Below, piece by piece: positions 22,534 to 30,424 of a DNA stretch of 30,424 nucleotides. A model generated the notes under the pieces. It saw only the letters and a list, made by a program, of their open reading frames with translations, made no database searches and was not told where the DNA came from. Each line of letters begins with the position of its first letter. The stretch's first letter is position 1. Both the position numbers and the translations under genes were made by a program. Source of the stretch: Actinomycetes bacterium (lineage in GTDB: Bacteria; Actinomycetota; Actinomycetes; Actinomycetales; Cellulomonadaceae); contig JAEYNO010000366.1 of assembly GCA_023412515.1 (NCBI GenBank), forward strand, positions 1 to 30,424, in the 5' to 3' direction.

Positions 22534-25500
22534 ATGCACGCACCCGCCCAGGGGCGACGGCACCGGCGCGCGATCGGAGGTGCGGCGGCCGCCACGGCCC
22601 TCGTGCTCACCGGTCTCGTGGCACCACCCGGCGCCGTTGCCGCCGACTCCGGCACCGTCCCGTACACCGTGATGTTCAACAACTTCGAGAGCAGCGTCGG
22701 CAGCCGGGCACCCGCCTGGTCCGCGCTCGACGTCGCGGGGCCCTCGGGCACGCCGGCCGCCACGTCGTTCTCGACCACCGACGTGCGCACGCGCGTCAGC
22801 CACGCTCGAAGCCTCCGGGTCGCCGCGCGCGACCACGTCGGCGACGGCGCGCAGATGCCGATCCCGGCGACCCTGCTCACGGCCGGGCAGACCTACACGA
22901 TCTCGGTGTGGGTGCACGTCGCCGAGGGCTCGACCCCCGTGACCGCCGGCACGCCGATCACCGCGCGCGTCGCCGTCGGCGGCACCGCGCTGACCGCCGT
23001 CGCGGGCACCGACCTGGTCCTCGAGCCCGGCGTCTGGAAGCGCGTCGCCGTCACGTACACGCACACCGCCGGCGCGACCCCGCTCACGGTGTCGATCGAC
23101 AACACCACGGGCACGTTCTACCTCGACGACGCCATGATCTCCGGTGAGCGGGTCGGCGAGCCCGTGCCCGCGACCGGCACCCTCAAGAACACCCTGGGCT
23201 ACCCCGTGGGCGTCGCCGTCGAGCGCCGCTCGACCCTCGTGGGCACCGAGCCCGAGCAGGTCCTGAGCGCGCAATTCGACCAGGTCACGCCCGAGAACGC
23301 CATGAAGCCCGAGTCCTGGTACGGCGCCGACGGCAAGTTCGCCGGCTCGCCCGGTGCGGAGATGACGTCCAACGAGGGCGCCGACGCGCTCATGGACTGG
23401 GCCAAGCGCAACGACGGCCGCGTCTACGGGCACGTGCTCGTGTGGCACGGGCAGAACCCCGGCTGGTTCTTCCAGGACGAGAACGGCGCGCCCCTCGACG
23501 CCCAGGGGGCGAGCGAGCGCATGCGCACGCACATCTTCGCCGTCGCCGAGTACCTGTCGGACCGGTACGGCCCCTTCGGCTCGCCCGGCAACCCGCTCGC
23601 GGCGTTCGACGTCGTCAACGAGGTCATCGCCGACAGCGCGTCGCCCGCGTCGAACGGCATGCGCACCAGCACGTGGTTCAACACGCTCGGCGAGGAGTTC
23701 GTCGACCAGGCCTTCCGCGACGCCGACGAGGCGTTCAACGAGGTCTACGCCGCCCCCGGCAGCGACCGCCCCGTCAAGCTCTTCATCAACGACTACGGCA
23801 CCGAGGGCGGTGACGCCGCCGGGTCCAAGCTCAACCGCTACTACGACCTCGTGCAGCGGCTGATCGCGCGCGACGTGCCGATCGACGGCGTCGGGCACCA
23901 GTACCACGTCAACCTCAACACCCCGACCGCGAACCTGCGCACGGGTCTCGAGAAGTTCACCGCCACGGGGCTGCAGCTCGCGGTCACCGAGTTCGACGTG
24001 ACCACCGGGTTCCCGCAGACGGAGCGCCTGGCGATCCGCCAGGGCCAGTACTACCGGACCGCGTTCGACATCTTCAACGCGTACGACCGCGCCAACCCCG
24101 ACCGCCTGTTCTCGGTGACGGTGTGGGGGCTCAACGACGCGGGGTCGTGGCTGTACTACGACGGCGCGCCGCTGATGTTCGACGACTACCTCAACCCGAA
24201 GTGGTCGCTCGTCGGCGCCCTGGGCGGCGACGTGCCGGCCGAGCCGAAGGCCATGACGGTGTTCGGCGGCGAGGTCGACCTCGACGCGCCGCGCGTCACG
24301 ACCGACCCGCAGTGGCAGCTTGTCGCGCCGTCCGCGGTCGGCGACCACGCACGCTTCTCGCTGCGCTGGGCGGCGGACGTGCTCACCGCGTACGTGGACG
24401 TCGACGACGCCACGTACGAGTCGACGGACGGGGTGACGTTCCGCGTCGGCGGGCAGCGGTACAGCATCCCCCGGGCGGGGCAGGGCGACGTGCCCTTCGC
24501 GGTCACCGAGCGTGAGGGCGGCTGGACGGCCGTCGTGGAGCTGCCGCTGCCCGGTGCGGCCGAGGGCGGCACCGTGCCGTTCGACGTCGCCGTGACGGAC
24601 GGTGCCACGACCGCGGGGTGGAACGCCCCCGGGATCCTCGGCGAGCTCACGCTGCGCGAGCCGCTGTCGCACGTCGACGTGCTCCAGGTCGACGCTCCCC
24701 CGGCGGTCGACGCCGAGGTCGACGACCTGTGGGCGGCGGCCCCCGTGGTCCGCACCGACAAGGTCACGCAGGGCACCGCGGCGGCGGCCTACGCCGACGT
24801 GCGCACGGTGTGGTCGGGCGACGGCTCGTCGTTCTTCGTGCTGGCCGAGGTCACGGACCCGCAGGTCAGCCTCGCGCCGAACAACGCCTGGGAGAAGGAC
24901 TCGCTCGAGATCTTCGTCGACCCGGGCAACGCCAAGAACGGCGCGTACCGCGCCGACGACGTCCAGATCCGCATCGCGGCCGACAACGCGGTCTCGAGCG
25001 GCGCGGGCCGCGTCGTGGCGTCCGCCACCCGGCAGACGGACACGGGCTACGTGGTGGAGGCCGAGATCAGCCTCCTCGCGGCGGGCGGGCCCGGTACCCT
25101 CCACGGCCTGGACTTCCAGGTCAACGACGCGACCGGCAACGCCCGCACGGGCGTCAAGGCGTGGGCCGACCCGACCGGCCAGGGCTACCAGAACACGTCC
25201 CGCTGGGGCGTCGCGCGGCTCGCCGAGCGACGCACGCCGGCCCTCGCGCTCGGCTCCGACGAGGTGCGGGCGGGTGACGACGTCACCGCCACGGCGACCG
25301 GGTTCCCGGCACGCGCCACGGTCGAGCTGCAGCTCGTCGCGGCGACGTCGGGCGCGGCACGCGCCGCGGCCGACCCCGTCGCGCTCGGCACGGTCGAGGT
25401 CGCGGCGGACGGGGTCGCGGAGACCACGCTCACCGTGCCCGCGTCGGTCGCCGCCGGCGACTACCGGGTCGCGGCCGTGAGCGCCGACGAGACCCTCGCC

Positions 25501-25806
25501 ACGGCGGACCTCCGGGTCGTCGCGGCGGCGGTCGAGCCGACGCCCGAGCCCACGCCCGAGCCGACGCCGGGGGTCACCCCGACGCCCGGCGCCACGCCGA
25601 CGCCGGGAAGCACCCCGACGCCGGGTGGCACCGGGGGCTCGGGCGGGACGTCCGGCACCGCGGGCTCCGGCGCTGCCGGTGCGTCCGGGGGGCGCCTGGC
25701 CACGACGGGCTCGGCCATCGCGCTGTGGTCCGCCCTCGCGGCGGCCCTGCTGGCCGGCGGCGGCGTGCTGGTGCGCGCACGACGCGCGGCGGGTGCCGAC
25801 GACTGA
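22534..25806 (+). CDS. Secreted, probably cell-wall-anchored modular GH10 endo-beta-1,4-xylanase
   Basis: This is a 1090-residue exoenzyme for xylan. An Arg-rich signal peptide (1-37, cleavage near VAA) is followed by a CBM22/CBM4_9-like beta-sandwich (about 42-206). The GH10 barrel (about 215-565) has the acid/base Glu363 in FDVVNEV and the nucleophile Glu486 in AVTEFDV. A degenerate CBM9-like module follows (about 571-708), then a fuller CBM9-like module (about 716-897) with AVDAEVDDLWAAAP and EIFVDPGNAKNG. Next come an Ig-like domain (about 902-998), a Pro-Thr linker (1001-1030) and a Gly/Ser linker. The end has LATTG (1055-1059), a hydrophobic helix (about 1061-1080) and a basic tail, which together form a sortase signal of the LAxTG type. 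The ATG has GAAGGAG four bases upstream. Upstream operators match the distant LacI regulator's region. Confidence 0.94.
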   Translation: MHAPAQGRRHRRAIGGAAAATALVLTGLVAPPGAVAADSGTVPYTVMFNNFESSVGSRAPAWSALDVAGPSGTPAATSFSTTDVRTRVSHARSLRVAARDHVGDGAQMPIPATLLTAGQTYTISVWVHVAEGSTPVTAGTPITARVAVGGTALTAVAGTDLVLEPGVWKRVAVTYTHTAGATPLTVSIDNTTGTFYLDDAMISGERVGEPVPATGTLKNTLGYPVGVAVERRSTLVGTEPEQVLSAQFDQVTPENAMKPESWYGADGKFAGSPGAEMTSNEGADALMDWAKRNDGRVYGHVLVWHGQNPGWFFQDENGAPLDAQGASERMRTHIFAVAEYLSDRYGPFGSPGNPLAAFDVVNEVIADSASPASNGMRTSTWFNTLGEEFVDQAFRDADEAFNEVYAAPGSDRPVKLFINDYGTEGGDAAGSKLNRYYDLVQRLIARDVPIDGVGHQYHVNLNTPTANLRTGLEKFTATGLQLAVTEFDVTTGFPQTERLAIRQGQYYRTAFDIFNAYDRANPDRLFSVTVWGLNDAGSWLYYDGAPLMFDDYLNPKWSLVGALGGDVPAEPKAMTVFGGEVDLDAPRVTTDPQWQLVAPSAVGDHARFSLRWAADVLTAYVDVDDATYESTDGVTFRVGGQRYSIPRAGQGDVPFAVTEREGGWTAVVELPLPGAAEGGTVPFDVAVTDGATTAGWNAPGILGELTLREPLSHVDVLQVDAPPAVDAEVDDLWAAAPVVRTDKVTQGTAAAAYADVRTVWSGDGSSFFVLAEVTDPQVSLAPNNAWEKDSLEIFVDPGNAKNGAYRADDVQIRIAADNAVSSGAGRVVASATRQTDTGYVVEAEISLLAAGGPGTLHGLDFQVNDATGNARTGVKAWADPTGQGYQNTSRWGVARLAERRTPALALGSDEVRAGDDVTATATGFPARATVELQLVAATSGAARAAADPVALGTVEVAADGVAETTLTVPASVAAGDYRVAAVSADETLATADLRVVAAAVEPTPEPTPEPTPGVTPTPGATPTPGSTPTPGGTGGSGGTSGTAGSGAAGASGGRLATTGSAIALWSALAAALLAGGGVLVRARRAAGADD

Positions 25807-25822
25807 CGTCGGACCGCATCGG

Positions 25823-25855
25823 CGGCCGGGTCGGACCTCGTGTCCGGCCCGGCCG
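25823..25855. terminator. Hairpin after the GH10 gene
   Basis: The arms at 25823-25836 and 25842-25855 pair along 14 positions, with one G-U pair, around a 5-nt loop. The element lies 17 nt past the xylanase stop and before the convergent gene's stop. No T-tract follows. Confidence 0.5.
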
Positions 25856-25888
25856 TCGCGCGTCCGGGCGCCGACGCGGCCGGACGTG

Positions 25889-26311
25889 TCAGCCGACGCG
25901 CGACGTCGCAGCCGTGACCAGCGCGAGCAGCGCCTCGGCGTACGCGTCGGCCGGCTCCTCGGACGTGAACACCCGCTCGGGCTGCCCGCCGATCTCGACG
26001 AGCACCTGGTAGCGGCCGTCGGTCGAGCGCGCGAGGCTGCGGAACGTGCCGCCCAGCAGCTCGCGGAGCTGGTCCTCGCGCGGCAGCCAGAGGGCGTCCT
26101 CCTGCCGCAGCGAGTCCAGCGCCCACTCGGTCGTGCCGTTGAAGCCGAGCACCGTGCCGGTCGGGTACTCGTGCGCCTCGACGACCATCTCGGAGATCGT
26201 GAACACCTCGCCGCCCATGTCGGCGCCACGCACGACGAAGCGGTCGCCGGCACGCGGGTGCCACTGCAGGCCCGCGGCCTCGAGGGCCACGGCGTTGTCG
26301 GTCGAGATCAT
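25889..26311 (-). CDS. Conserved actinobacterial protein of unknown function
   Basis: This 140-residue soluble protein starts MISTDNAVALEAAGLQWHPR and contains GDRFVVRGADMGGEVFTISE, FNGTTEWALDS and LWLPREDQLRELLGG. I recognise it as a conserved actinobacterial family with a compact mixed alpha/beta look. It has no signal peptide, membrane segment or nucleotide-binding motif. Homologues have, to my recollection, sometimes been labelled pilus assembly protein CpaE, but it lacks the receiver and MinD-like ATPase domains that define CpaE, so I do not use that name. The ATG has no ribosome site; a weak GATACT lies 6 nt upstream. It is convergent with the xylanase gene and follows the GNAT gene by 116 bp. 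Confidence 0.75.
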   Translation of the reverse strand: MISTDNAVALEAAGLQWHPRAGDRFVVRGADMGGEVFTISEMVVEAHEYPTGTVLGFNGTTEWALDSLRQEDALWLPREDQLRELLGGTFRSLARSTDGRYQVLVEIGGQPERVFTSEEPADAYAEALLALVTAATSRVG

Positions 26312-26427
26312 GAGCCCAGTATCGGCTCCTCCGCCCCGATCGGCCCGCCCGTGAGGGCCCGCGCGGTGCACCCCGCACGCCGCCGCGGCGCGGGACGTCC
26401 GGAGCCCGCCGCGGCGCGTCCGTCAGG

Positions 26428-27702
26428 TCAGCGCGAGCCGGCCGACGGTCCCGCGGCGCGCTCGCGGTACGCGTACCCGTGCGCGTGCCGGAACCCCAGC
26501 GCCTCGTAGAGCCGCAGCGCCGCGGCGTTGTGCGACTCGACCTGCAGGAAGGCCCGCCGGGCGCCGCGCTCGGCGGCCGCGGCGAGCGCGGCATTCGTCA
26601 ACGACCGACCCCGGCCGCGTCGCCGGGCGGCGGGCGCGACCTGCAGGCACGATAGGCCGACCCACTCCCCCACGAGCGCCGCCCGGATCACCGCGACGTC
26701 GTCGCCCGACTCGTCGGTCGCGGTGAGGTAGAGGGCGGGCGCGGCGCCGACGATCGCGCGCGAGACGTCGCGGGCGCCGCCCTTGCCGCGCAGCCACCCG
26801 TCGAGCCACGCGTCGTCGGGTGCGTCCGCCACGCGCACACGCCCTGGCGCGACGTCGCCGGCGCTGGTCGGGCCCCCGACTCGCCCGCCGGCACCGGCGT
26901 CGAGGTCGCGCACGAGCACGTCGGTGAGCGACGCGACGGCGTAGCCGCGCCGGTCCAGCTCGGCGGCCAGGCCCGGCGGGTTGCCGGGGTCGCCGACGCG
27001 GAACGTCGACGGTGCACCGTCGGCGTCGTAGAGCGCCTCGACGCGGTCGACCGCGCCCGGCAGGTCGTCGACGGCGCACGGCGCGACCGTCGAGCTCGCC
27101 CGCCGGGTCACGCCCCGCGACAGCCCGACGCGCCACCCGTCGACGTCGACCGTGCGCAGCGGGGGCCACGTCGCGACCTCGACGTCGACGCCCGGCGCCG
27201 GCGGCGCGTGCCACGTGCGGACGCGCATCGTGACCTCGTCGGTCCAGTCGCGCTCGGGTCGCGCCACGAACCCGAGGCGCGCGTAGAGCCGCTGCGCGGC
27301 GGTCATAGGGTCGAGGGTCGACAGCACGACGTCGCGGGCTCCGCCCGCCACGGCCGTGCGCAGCGCACCGCGCACCAGGTGCTCGGCGACGCCCGCGCCG
27401 CGCCGTGCCGGGTCGACCGCGACCATCCGCAGCTCGACCTCGTCGGGGCGGGCGACCTCGGCGTAGCGCGTGCTCGGGGCCGCGAGCGTGACCGTGCCCA
27501 GCAGGTCGTCGGTGGTCGCGTCGACCGCGACGAGCAGGGTCGCGTGCGCCGCTCGGCTCCGCGCGTCCCGCAGCTCGTCGGCGTACCAGTGGCTCGCGCC
27601 GACGAGCCGGTCGGCCACGTACGCGCGCGCCGTGAGGGCGCCGACGGCCTCGAGCTCGTCGTCGCGCGCGACGCGCACGACGACGGGTCCCGCGGTGCTC
27701 AC
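26428..27702 (-). CDS. Tandem-GNAT acetyltransferase
   Basis: This 424-residue protein has two GNAT-like halves. The N-terminal half (about 6-165) has an acetyl-CoA loop in VAVDPARRGAGVAEHLV and ends in AQRLYARLGFVARPE. The C-terminal half (about 285-412) has LQVAPAARRRGRGRSLTNAA and a well-conserved end, LQVESHNAAALRLYEALGF. A middle region (about 170-285) shows weaker similarity and may be a degenerate domain. The substrate is unknown. Two-domain GNATs in actinobacteria include mycothiol synthase (MshD, about 300 residues), but this one is longer and I do not see enough to assign it. The GTG start overlaps the ligA stop by 4 nt (GTGA), so it is translationally coupled to ligA. Confidence 0.85.
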   Translation of the reverse strand: MSTAGPVVVRVARDDELEAVGALTARAYVADRLVGASHWYADELRDARSRAAHATLLVAVDATTDDLLGTVTLAAPSTRYAEVARPDEVELRMVAVDPARRGAGVAEHLVRGALRTAVAGGARDVVLSTLDPMTAAQRLYARLGFVARPERDWTDEVTMRVRTWHAPPAPGVDVEVATWPPLRTVDVDGWRVGLSRGVTRRASSTVAPCAVDDLPGAVDRVEALYDADGAPSTFRVGDPGNPPGLAAELDRRGYAVASLTDVLVRDLDAGAGGRVGGPTSAGDVAPGRVRVADAPDDAWLDGWLRGKGGARDVSRAIVGAAPALYLTATDESGDDVAVIRAALVGEWVGLSCLQVAPAARRRGRGRSLTNAALAAAAERGARRAFLQVESHNAAALRLYEALGFRHAHGYAYRERAAGPSAGSR

Positions 27703-30281
27703 GACGCGTCGTCGGACGCGGCCGCCTCGTCGTCCGGCGCAGCCGTCCCGGCCGTCCCACCGTCGGCGGCGCCGTCGGTGGCGGGCGGCGGCCCGACCGC
27801 GTCGGGGCCCCCGGCCAGCAGCGTCTCGAACCCCGCCTCGTCGAGGATCCGCAGGCCGAGCTCGCGCGCCTTGGTCTCCTTCGAGCCCGCGTTCTCGCCG
27901 ACGACCACGAAGTCGGTCTTCTTCGAGACCGAGCCGGACGCCTTGCCGCCGCGCGCGAGGATCGCCTCCTTGGCGCCGTCGCGGCTGAACCGCTCGAGGC
28001 TGCCGGTGACGACGACCGTGACGCCCTCGAGCGTGCGCGGCGTCGACGCGTCGGCGACGTCCTCCATGACGACGCCCGCCGCCGCCCACCGGTCGACGAC
28101 CTCGCGGTGCCACGGCTCGCCGAACCAGTCGAGCAGCGACTGCGCGATCGTGGGCCCGACGCCCTCGACGCCCGACAGCCGCGCGACCGCGGCCGCGCGG
28201 TGCGCGGCGTGCGGGTCCGGCGCGAGGTCCTCGGCGGCGGCCACGTCGGCGACACCAGTGGCCGCGTCGGCCCGCTCGTCGTCGGTGCCGGCCAGGTCGA
28301 GCGCGTCCTGCTCCCCCGACCCGGCGGTCGGGCTCGTGAGGTCCGTCGCGTCGGGCTCGTCAGGCCACCAGGTCGCGTCGACGACCTCGCGCAGCGCACG
28401 CATCGACCCGAACTCCTGCGCGAGCGCGCGCGCGGCCGTCGGCCCGACGTTGCGGATGCTCAGCGCCACGAGCACGCGCCACAGCTCCTTGGACTTGGCC
28501 AGCTCGAGCTGGTCGAGCAGCGTGCGGGCCGCCTCCGACGGCTCCCACTCGCGCAGCACGCGCCCCTCGGCCTCGGCGGCGGCGCGCTGCGCCTTGGTGT
28601 GCTTGAGCGTGCGGCGGAAGGGCGTGCGGCGCCGGACGGTGCCGTCCTCGTCCTCCTTGGGCAGCCCCGTCTCGGCGTCGCGCACGACCACCTCGACCTG
28701 CGCGAGCGTCGCGAGGCTCGCGTCACGCACGCGCGCGACGTCGTCGGGCGTCGGGTCGTCGCCGTAGCGCACGAGGTCGAACAGGAAGGCCTCGGTCGGC
28801 ACGGGCGGCGTGCTCGGCACCTCGGGCTGCGTGAGCGCGGCGGCGGTGACCTCGCCGAGCACCTCGATGTCGAACGCGCCGCGCGAGCCGATGTGCTCGA
28901 GCCGCCCGCGCACCTGCGCCGGGCAGCCCTGCGCGTTCGGGCAGCGCAGGTCGACGTCGCCCTCGCGCATGGGCCGCAGCGGCGTGCCGCACTCGGGGCA
29001 GTCGGCGGGCATGTGCCACTGCGGCGGTCGCTCGCCCTCGTCGGCCTGCGGCGCGCGGCCCACGATCTCGGGGATGACGTCGCCGGCCTTGCGCAGCACG
29101 ACCGTCTCGCCCGGCCGCACGTCCTTGAGCCGGACGACGTCCTGGTTGTGCAGCGTGGCCTGGCGCACCGTGCTGCCCGCGACCGTGACGGGCTCCATCA
29201 CGCCGAACGGCGTCGCCCGACCCGTGCGGCCGATGCCCACCTCGATCGCGAGCAGGCGCGTGAACACCTCCTCGGGCGGGTACTTGTACGCGATCGCCCA
29301 GCGCGGCGCGCGACTCGTCGCGCCCAGCCTGCGCTGCAGCGCGATGTCGTCGACCTTGACGACCACGCCGTCGATCTCGTGCTCGACGTCGTGGCGGTGC
29401 TCGCCGTAGTACGCGATGCGGTCCCACACGTCGTCGAGGCCGTCGAGCACGCGCGTGTGCGACGACGTCGGAACGCCCCACCCGGCCAGCAGCTCGTACA
29501 CCTGCGACTGCCGCTCGATGCCCTGGCCACGGCCCTCGCCCCACGTGAGCGCGCCGATGCCGTGCGCGTACATGCGCAGCGGGCGGGACGCGGTGACGCG
29601 CGGGTCCTTCTGCCGCAGCGACCCGGCGGCCGCGTTGCGCGGGTTCGCGAACGGCGGCCGCCCGGCCGCGACCTGCGCCTCGTTGAGCGTGCGGAACGCC
29701 TCGACCGGCAGGAACACCTCGCCGCGGATCTCGATGAGCTCGGGGTGGGTCGCGGGGTCCCCGTGCAGCACGTCGGGGATCGTGCTGATCGTCCGGACGT
29801 TGAGCGTGACGTCCTCGCCCGTGCGGCCGTCGCCGCGCGTCGCGGCCCGCACCAGCCGCCCGCGCTCGTACAGCAGCGCGATCGCGAGCCCGTCGATCTT
29901 CAGCTCCGTGAGGTACGCGAGCGGCGCGTCCGACTCCAGGTCGCGGTGCACGCGCTGCGACCACGCGAGCAGGTCCTCGCGCGAGAACGCGTTGTCGAGC
30001 GACAGCATGCGCTGCACGTGGTCGACCGCCGTGAACTCGGTCGAGAACGTGCCCCCGACGCGCTGCGTCGGCGAGTCCGGCGTGCGCAGCCCCGGGTGCT
30101 CAGCCTCGAGCGCCTCGAGGGCCCGCAGCCGCTCGTCGTACGCGGCGTCCGACGACGACGGCGCGTCGCGCACGTAGTACGCGAACTGGTCGGCCCGGAT
30201 CTGCTCGGCCAGCTCGGTCCAGCGGTGCCGGGCCTCGGCGGGCACGTCGCGCTCGGCGGTCTGCGGGGTCGGGTCGCTCAC
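27699..30281 (-). CDS. ligA: NAD+-dependent DNA ligase, with lineage-type insertions
   Basis: This 860-residue enzyme seals nicks in replication and repair using NAD+. The adenylation site is KIDG with Lys128, followed by a conserved TRGDGRTGEDVT and later IDGVVVKVD. The OB fold is followed by a four-Cys zinc finger (Cys428, Cys431, Cys447, Cys453), helix-hairpin-helix repeats (about 460-735) and a BRCT domain (about 748-825). It is about 190 residues longer than E. coli LigA (671). The extra length lies in a charged insertion (about 531-580), an acidic Asp/Ala-rich insertion between HhH motifs (about 638-698) and an Ala/Asp-rich tail (827-860). The GTG start lacks a ribosome site and may be leaderless. 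It is divergent from the gene at the right edge. Confidence 0.95.
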   Translation of the reverse strand: MSDPTPQTAERDVPAEARHRWTELAEQIRADQFAYYVRDAPSSSDAAYDERLRALEALEAEHPGLRTPDSPTQRVGGTFSTEFTAVDHVQRMLSLDNAFSREDLLAWSQRVHRDLESDAPLAYLTELKIDGLAIALLYERGRLVRAATRGDGRTGEDVTLNVRTISTIPDVLHGDPATHPELIEIRGEVFLPVEAFRTLNEAQVAAGRPPFANPRNAAAGSLRQKDPRVTASRPLRMYAHGIGALTWGEGRGQGIERQSQVYELLAGWGVPTSSHTRVLDGLDDVWDRIAYYGEHRHDVEHEIDGVVVKVDDIALQRRLGATSRAPRWAIAYKYPPEEVFTRLLAIEVGIGRTGRATPFGVMEPVTVAGSTVRQATLHNQDVVRLKDVRPGETVVLRKAGDVIPEIVGRAPQADEGERPPQWHMPADCPECGTPLRPMREGDVDLRCPNAQGCPAQVRGRLEHIGSRGAFDIEVLGEVTAAALTQPEVPSTPPVPTEAFLFDLVRYGDDPTPDDVARVRDASLATLAQVEVVVRDAETGLPKEDEDGTVRRRTPFRRTLKHTKAQRAAAEAEGRVLREWEPSEAARTLLDQLELAKSKELWRVLVALSIRNVGPTAARALAQEFGSMRALREVVDATWWPDEPDATDLTSPTAGSGEQDALDLAGTDDERADAATGVADVAAAEDLAPDPHAAHRAAAVARLSGVEGVGPTIAQSLLDWFGEPWHREVVDRWAAAGVVMEDVADASTPRTLEGVTVVVTGSLERFSRDGAKEAILARGGKASGSVSKKTDFVVVGENAGSKETKARELGLRILDEAGFETLLAGGPDAVGPPPATDGAADGGTAGTAAPDDEAAASDDAS

Positions 30282-30377
30282 GGGTCCATCATGGCGCGCG
30301 GCACCCACACGACGCCCGCGGCGACCGGCACCCCGCCCGCGCGTCGGCCGGCACGTCCCGCACCCCCGCGACGGCCC

Positions 30378-30383
30378 TACACT
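30378..30383 (+). promoter_or_regulatory. Predicted -10 box for a leaderless gene at the right edge
   Basis: TACACT fits TAnnnT and ends 7 nt before GTG at 30391. This is the same spacing as seen for gatC and ilvD. Confidence 0.4.
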
Positions 30384-30390
30384 CAGCCGC

Positions 30391-30424
30391 GTGCCCGGTC
30401 CCGCCGCCCCGCCCGACCTGCGCG
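30391..30424 (+). CDS. Start of an unidentified gene, partial (runs off right edge)
   Basis: Eleven codons (V-P-G-P-A-A-P-P-D-L-R) follow a GTG that sits 7 nt after a TACACT -10 box. The reading frame is open to the window edge and is divergent from ligA. Too little remains to assign a product. The call rests only on promoter spacing and context. Confidence 0.4.
   Translation, partial: MPGPAAPPDLR

Noticed and set aside
25545..25630. A DNA repeat within the xylanase 3' region
   Set aside because: It is the coding sequence of a Pro-Thr linker, so a protein feature rather than a mobile or CRISPR repeat.
22216..26253. A minus-strand open frame of over 1300 codons opposite the xylanase
   Set aside because: It is a compositional shadow of the GH10 gene, Arg/Val/Gly-rich and without recognisable motifs.
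25889..26311. Naming this gene CpaE (pilus assembly)
   Set aside because: The 140-residue protein has no receiver or MinD-like ATPase domain, so the name would be unsupported.

Overview
This window is very GC-rich with strong codon bias toward G/C at third positions. It has many GTG starts and, at several genes, a TAnnnT -10 box placed 5-7 nt before the start codon. Together with the gatCAB and ligA genes, a WXG100/FHA cluster and a large modular xylanase with an LAxTG sorting signal, this points to a plant-polysaccharide-degrading actinobacterium, most likely in or near Cellulomonadaceae. The taxonomic placement is inference; no ribosomal or tRNA gene is present to confirm it.

Layout. (1) 1-2131, minus: the edge of a type VII secretion-related cluster with an FHA-domain protein, a canonical WXG100 protein and a longer WXG100-like protein that runs off the left end. 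(2) 2359-7154, minus: two dihydroxy-acid dehydratases of different subfamilies flanking a two-gene module that looks like a Xis/HTH antitoxin and PIN toxin. (3) 7267-14114: a xylo-oligosaccharide (or beta-gluco-oligosaccharide) uptake and hydrolysis locus. It encodes a lipoprotein solute-binding protein, two permeases and a cytoplasmic GH3 glycosidase on the minus strand, with a divergent LacI-family regulator. No ATPase gene is present. (4) 14163-18756: a POT-family peptide transporter, a photolyase, a 2-hydroxyacid dehydrogenase and a RimJ/RimL-type acetyltransferase. (5) 18882-22205, minus: gatC-gatA-gatB for Asp/Glu-tRNA amidotransferase. (6) 22534-25806, plus: a 1090-residue secreted, probably wall-anchored GH10 xylanase. 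(7) 25889-30281, minus: a small conserved protein of unknown function, a tandem-GNAT protein and ligA (NAD-dependent DNA ligase) with unusual insertions. The first codons of a divergent gene lie at the right edge.

The most informative connection is regulatory. The LacI-family gene has a near-palindromic site containing TCGATAACG in the intergenic region it shares with the transporter operon. The same TCGATAACG core occurs as two perfect tandem 12-bp copies over the predicted -10 region of the GH10 xylanase gene 9 kb away. This suggests one regulon. The xylanase cuts polymer at the cell surface, the ABC transporter imports the oligomers, the cytoplasmic GH3 enzyme finishes them, and the LacI protein senses the product. 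Strong perfect hairpins also sit at both internal junctions of the transporter operon, which could set the protein ratios. I did not see a CRISPR array, prophage, insertion sequence, rRNA or tRNA.
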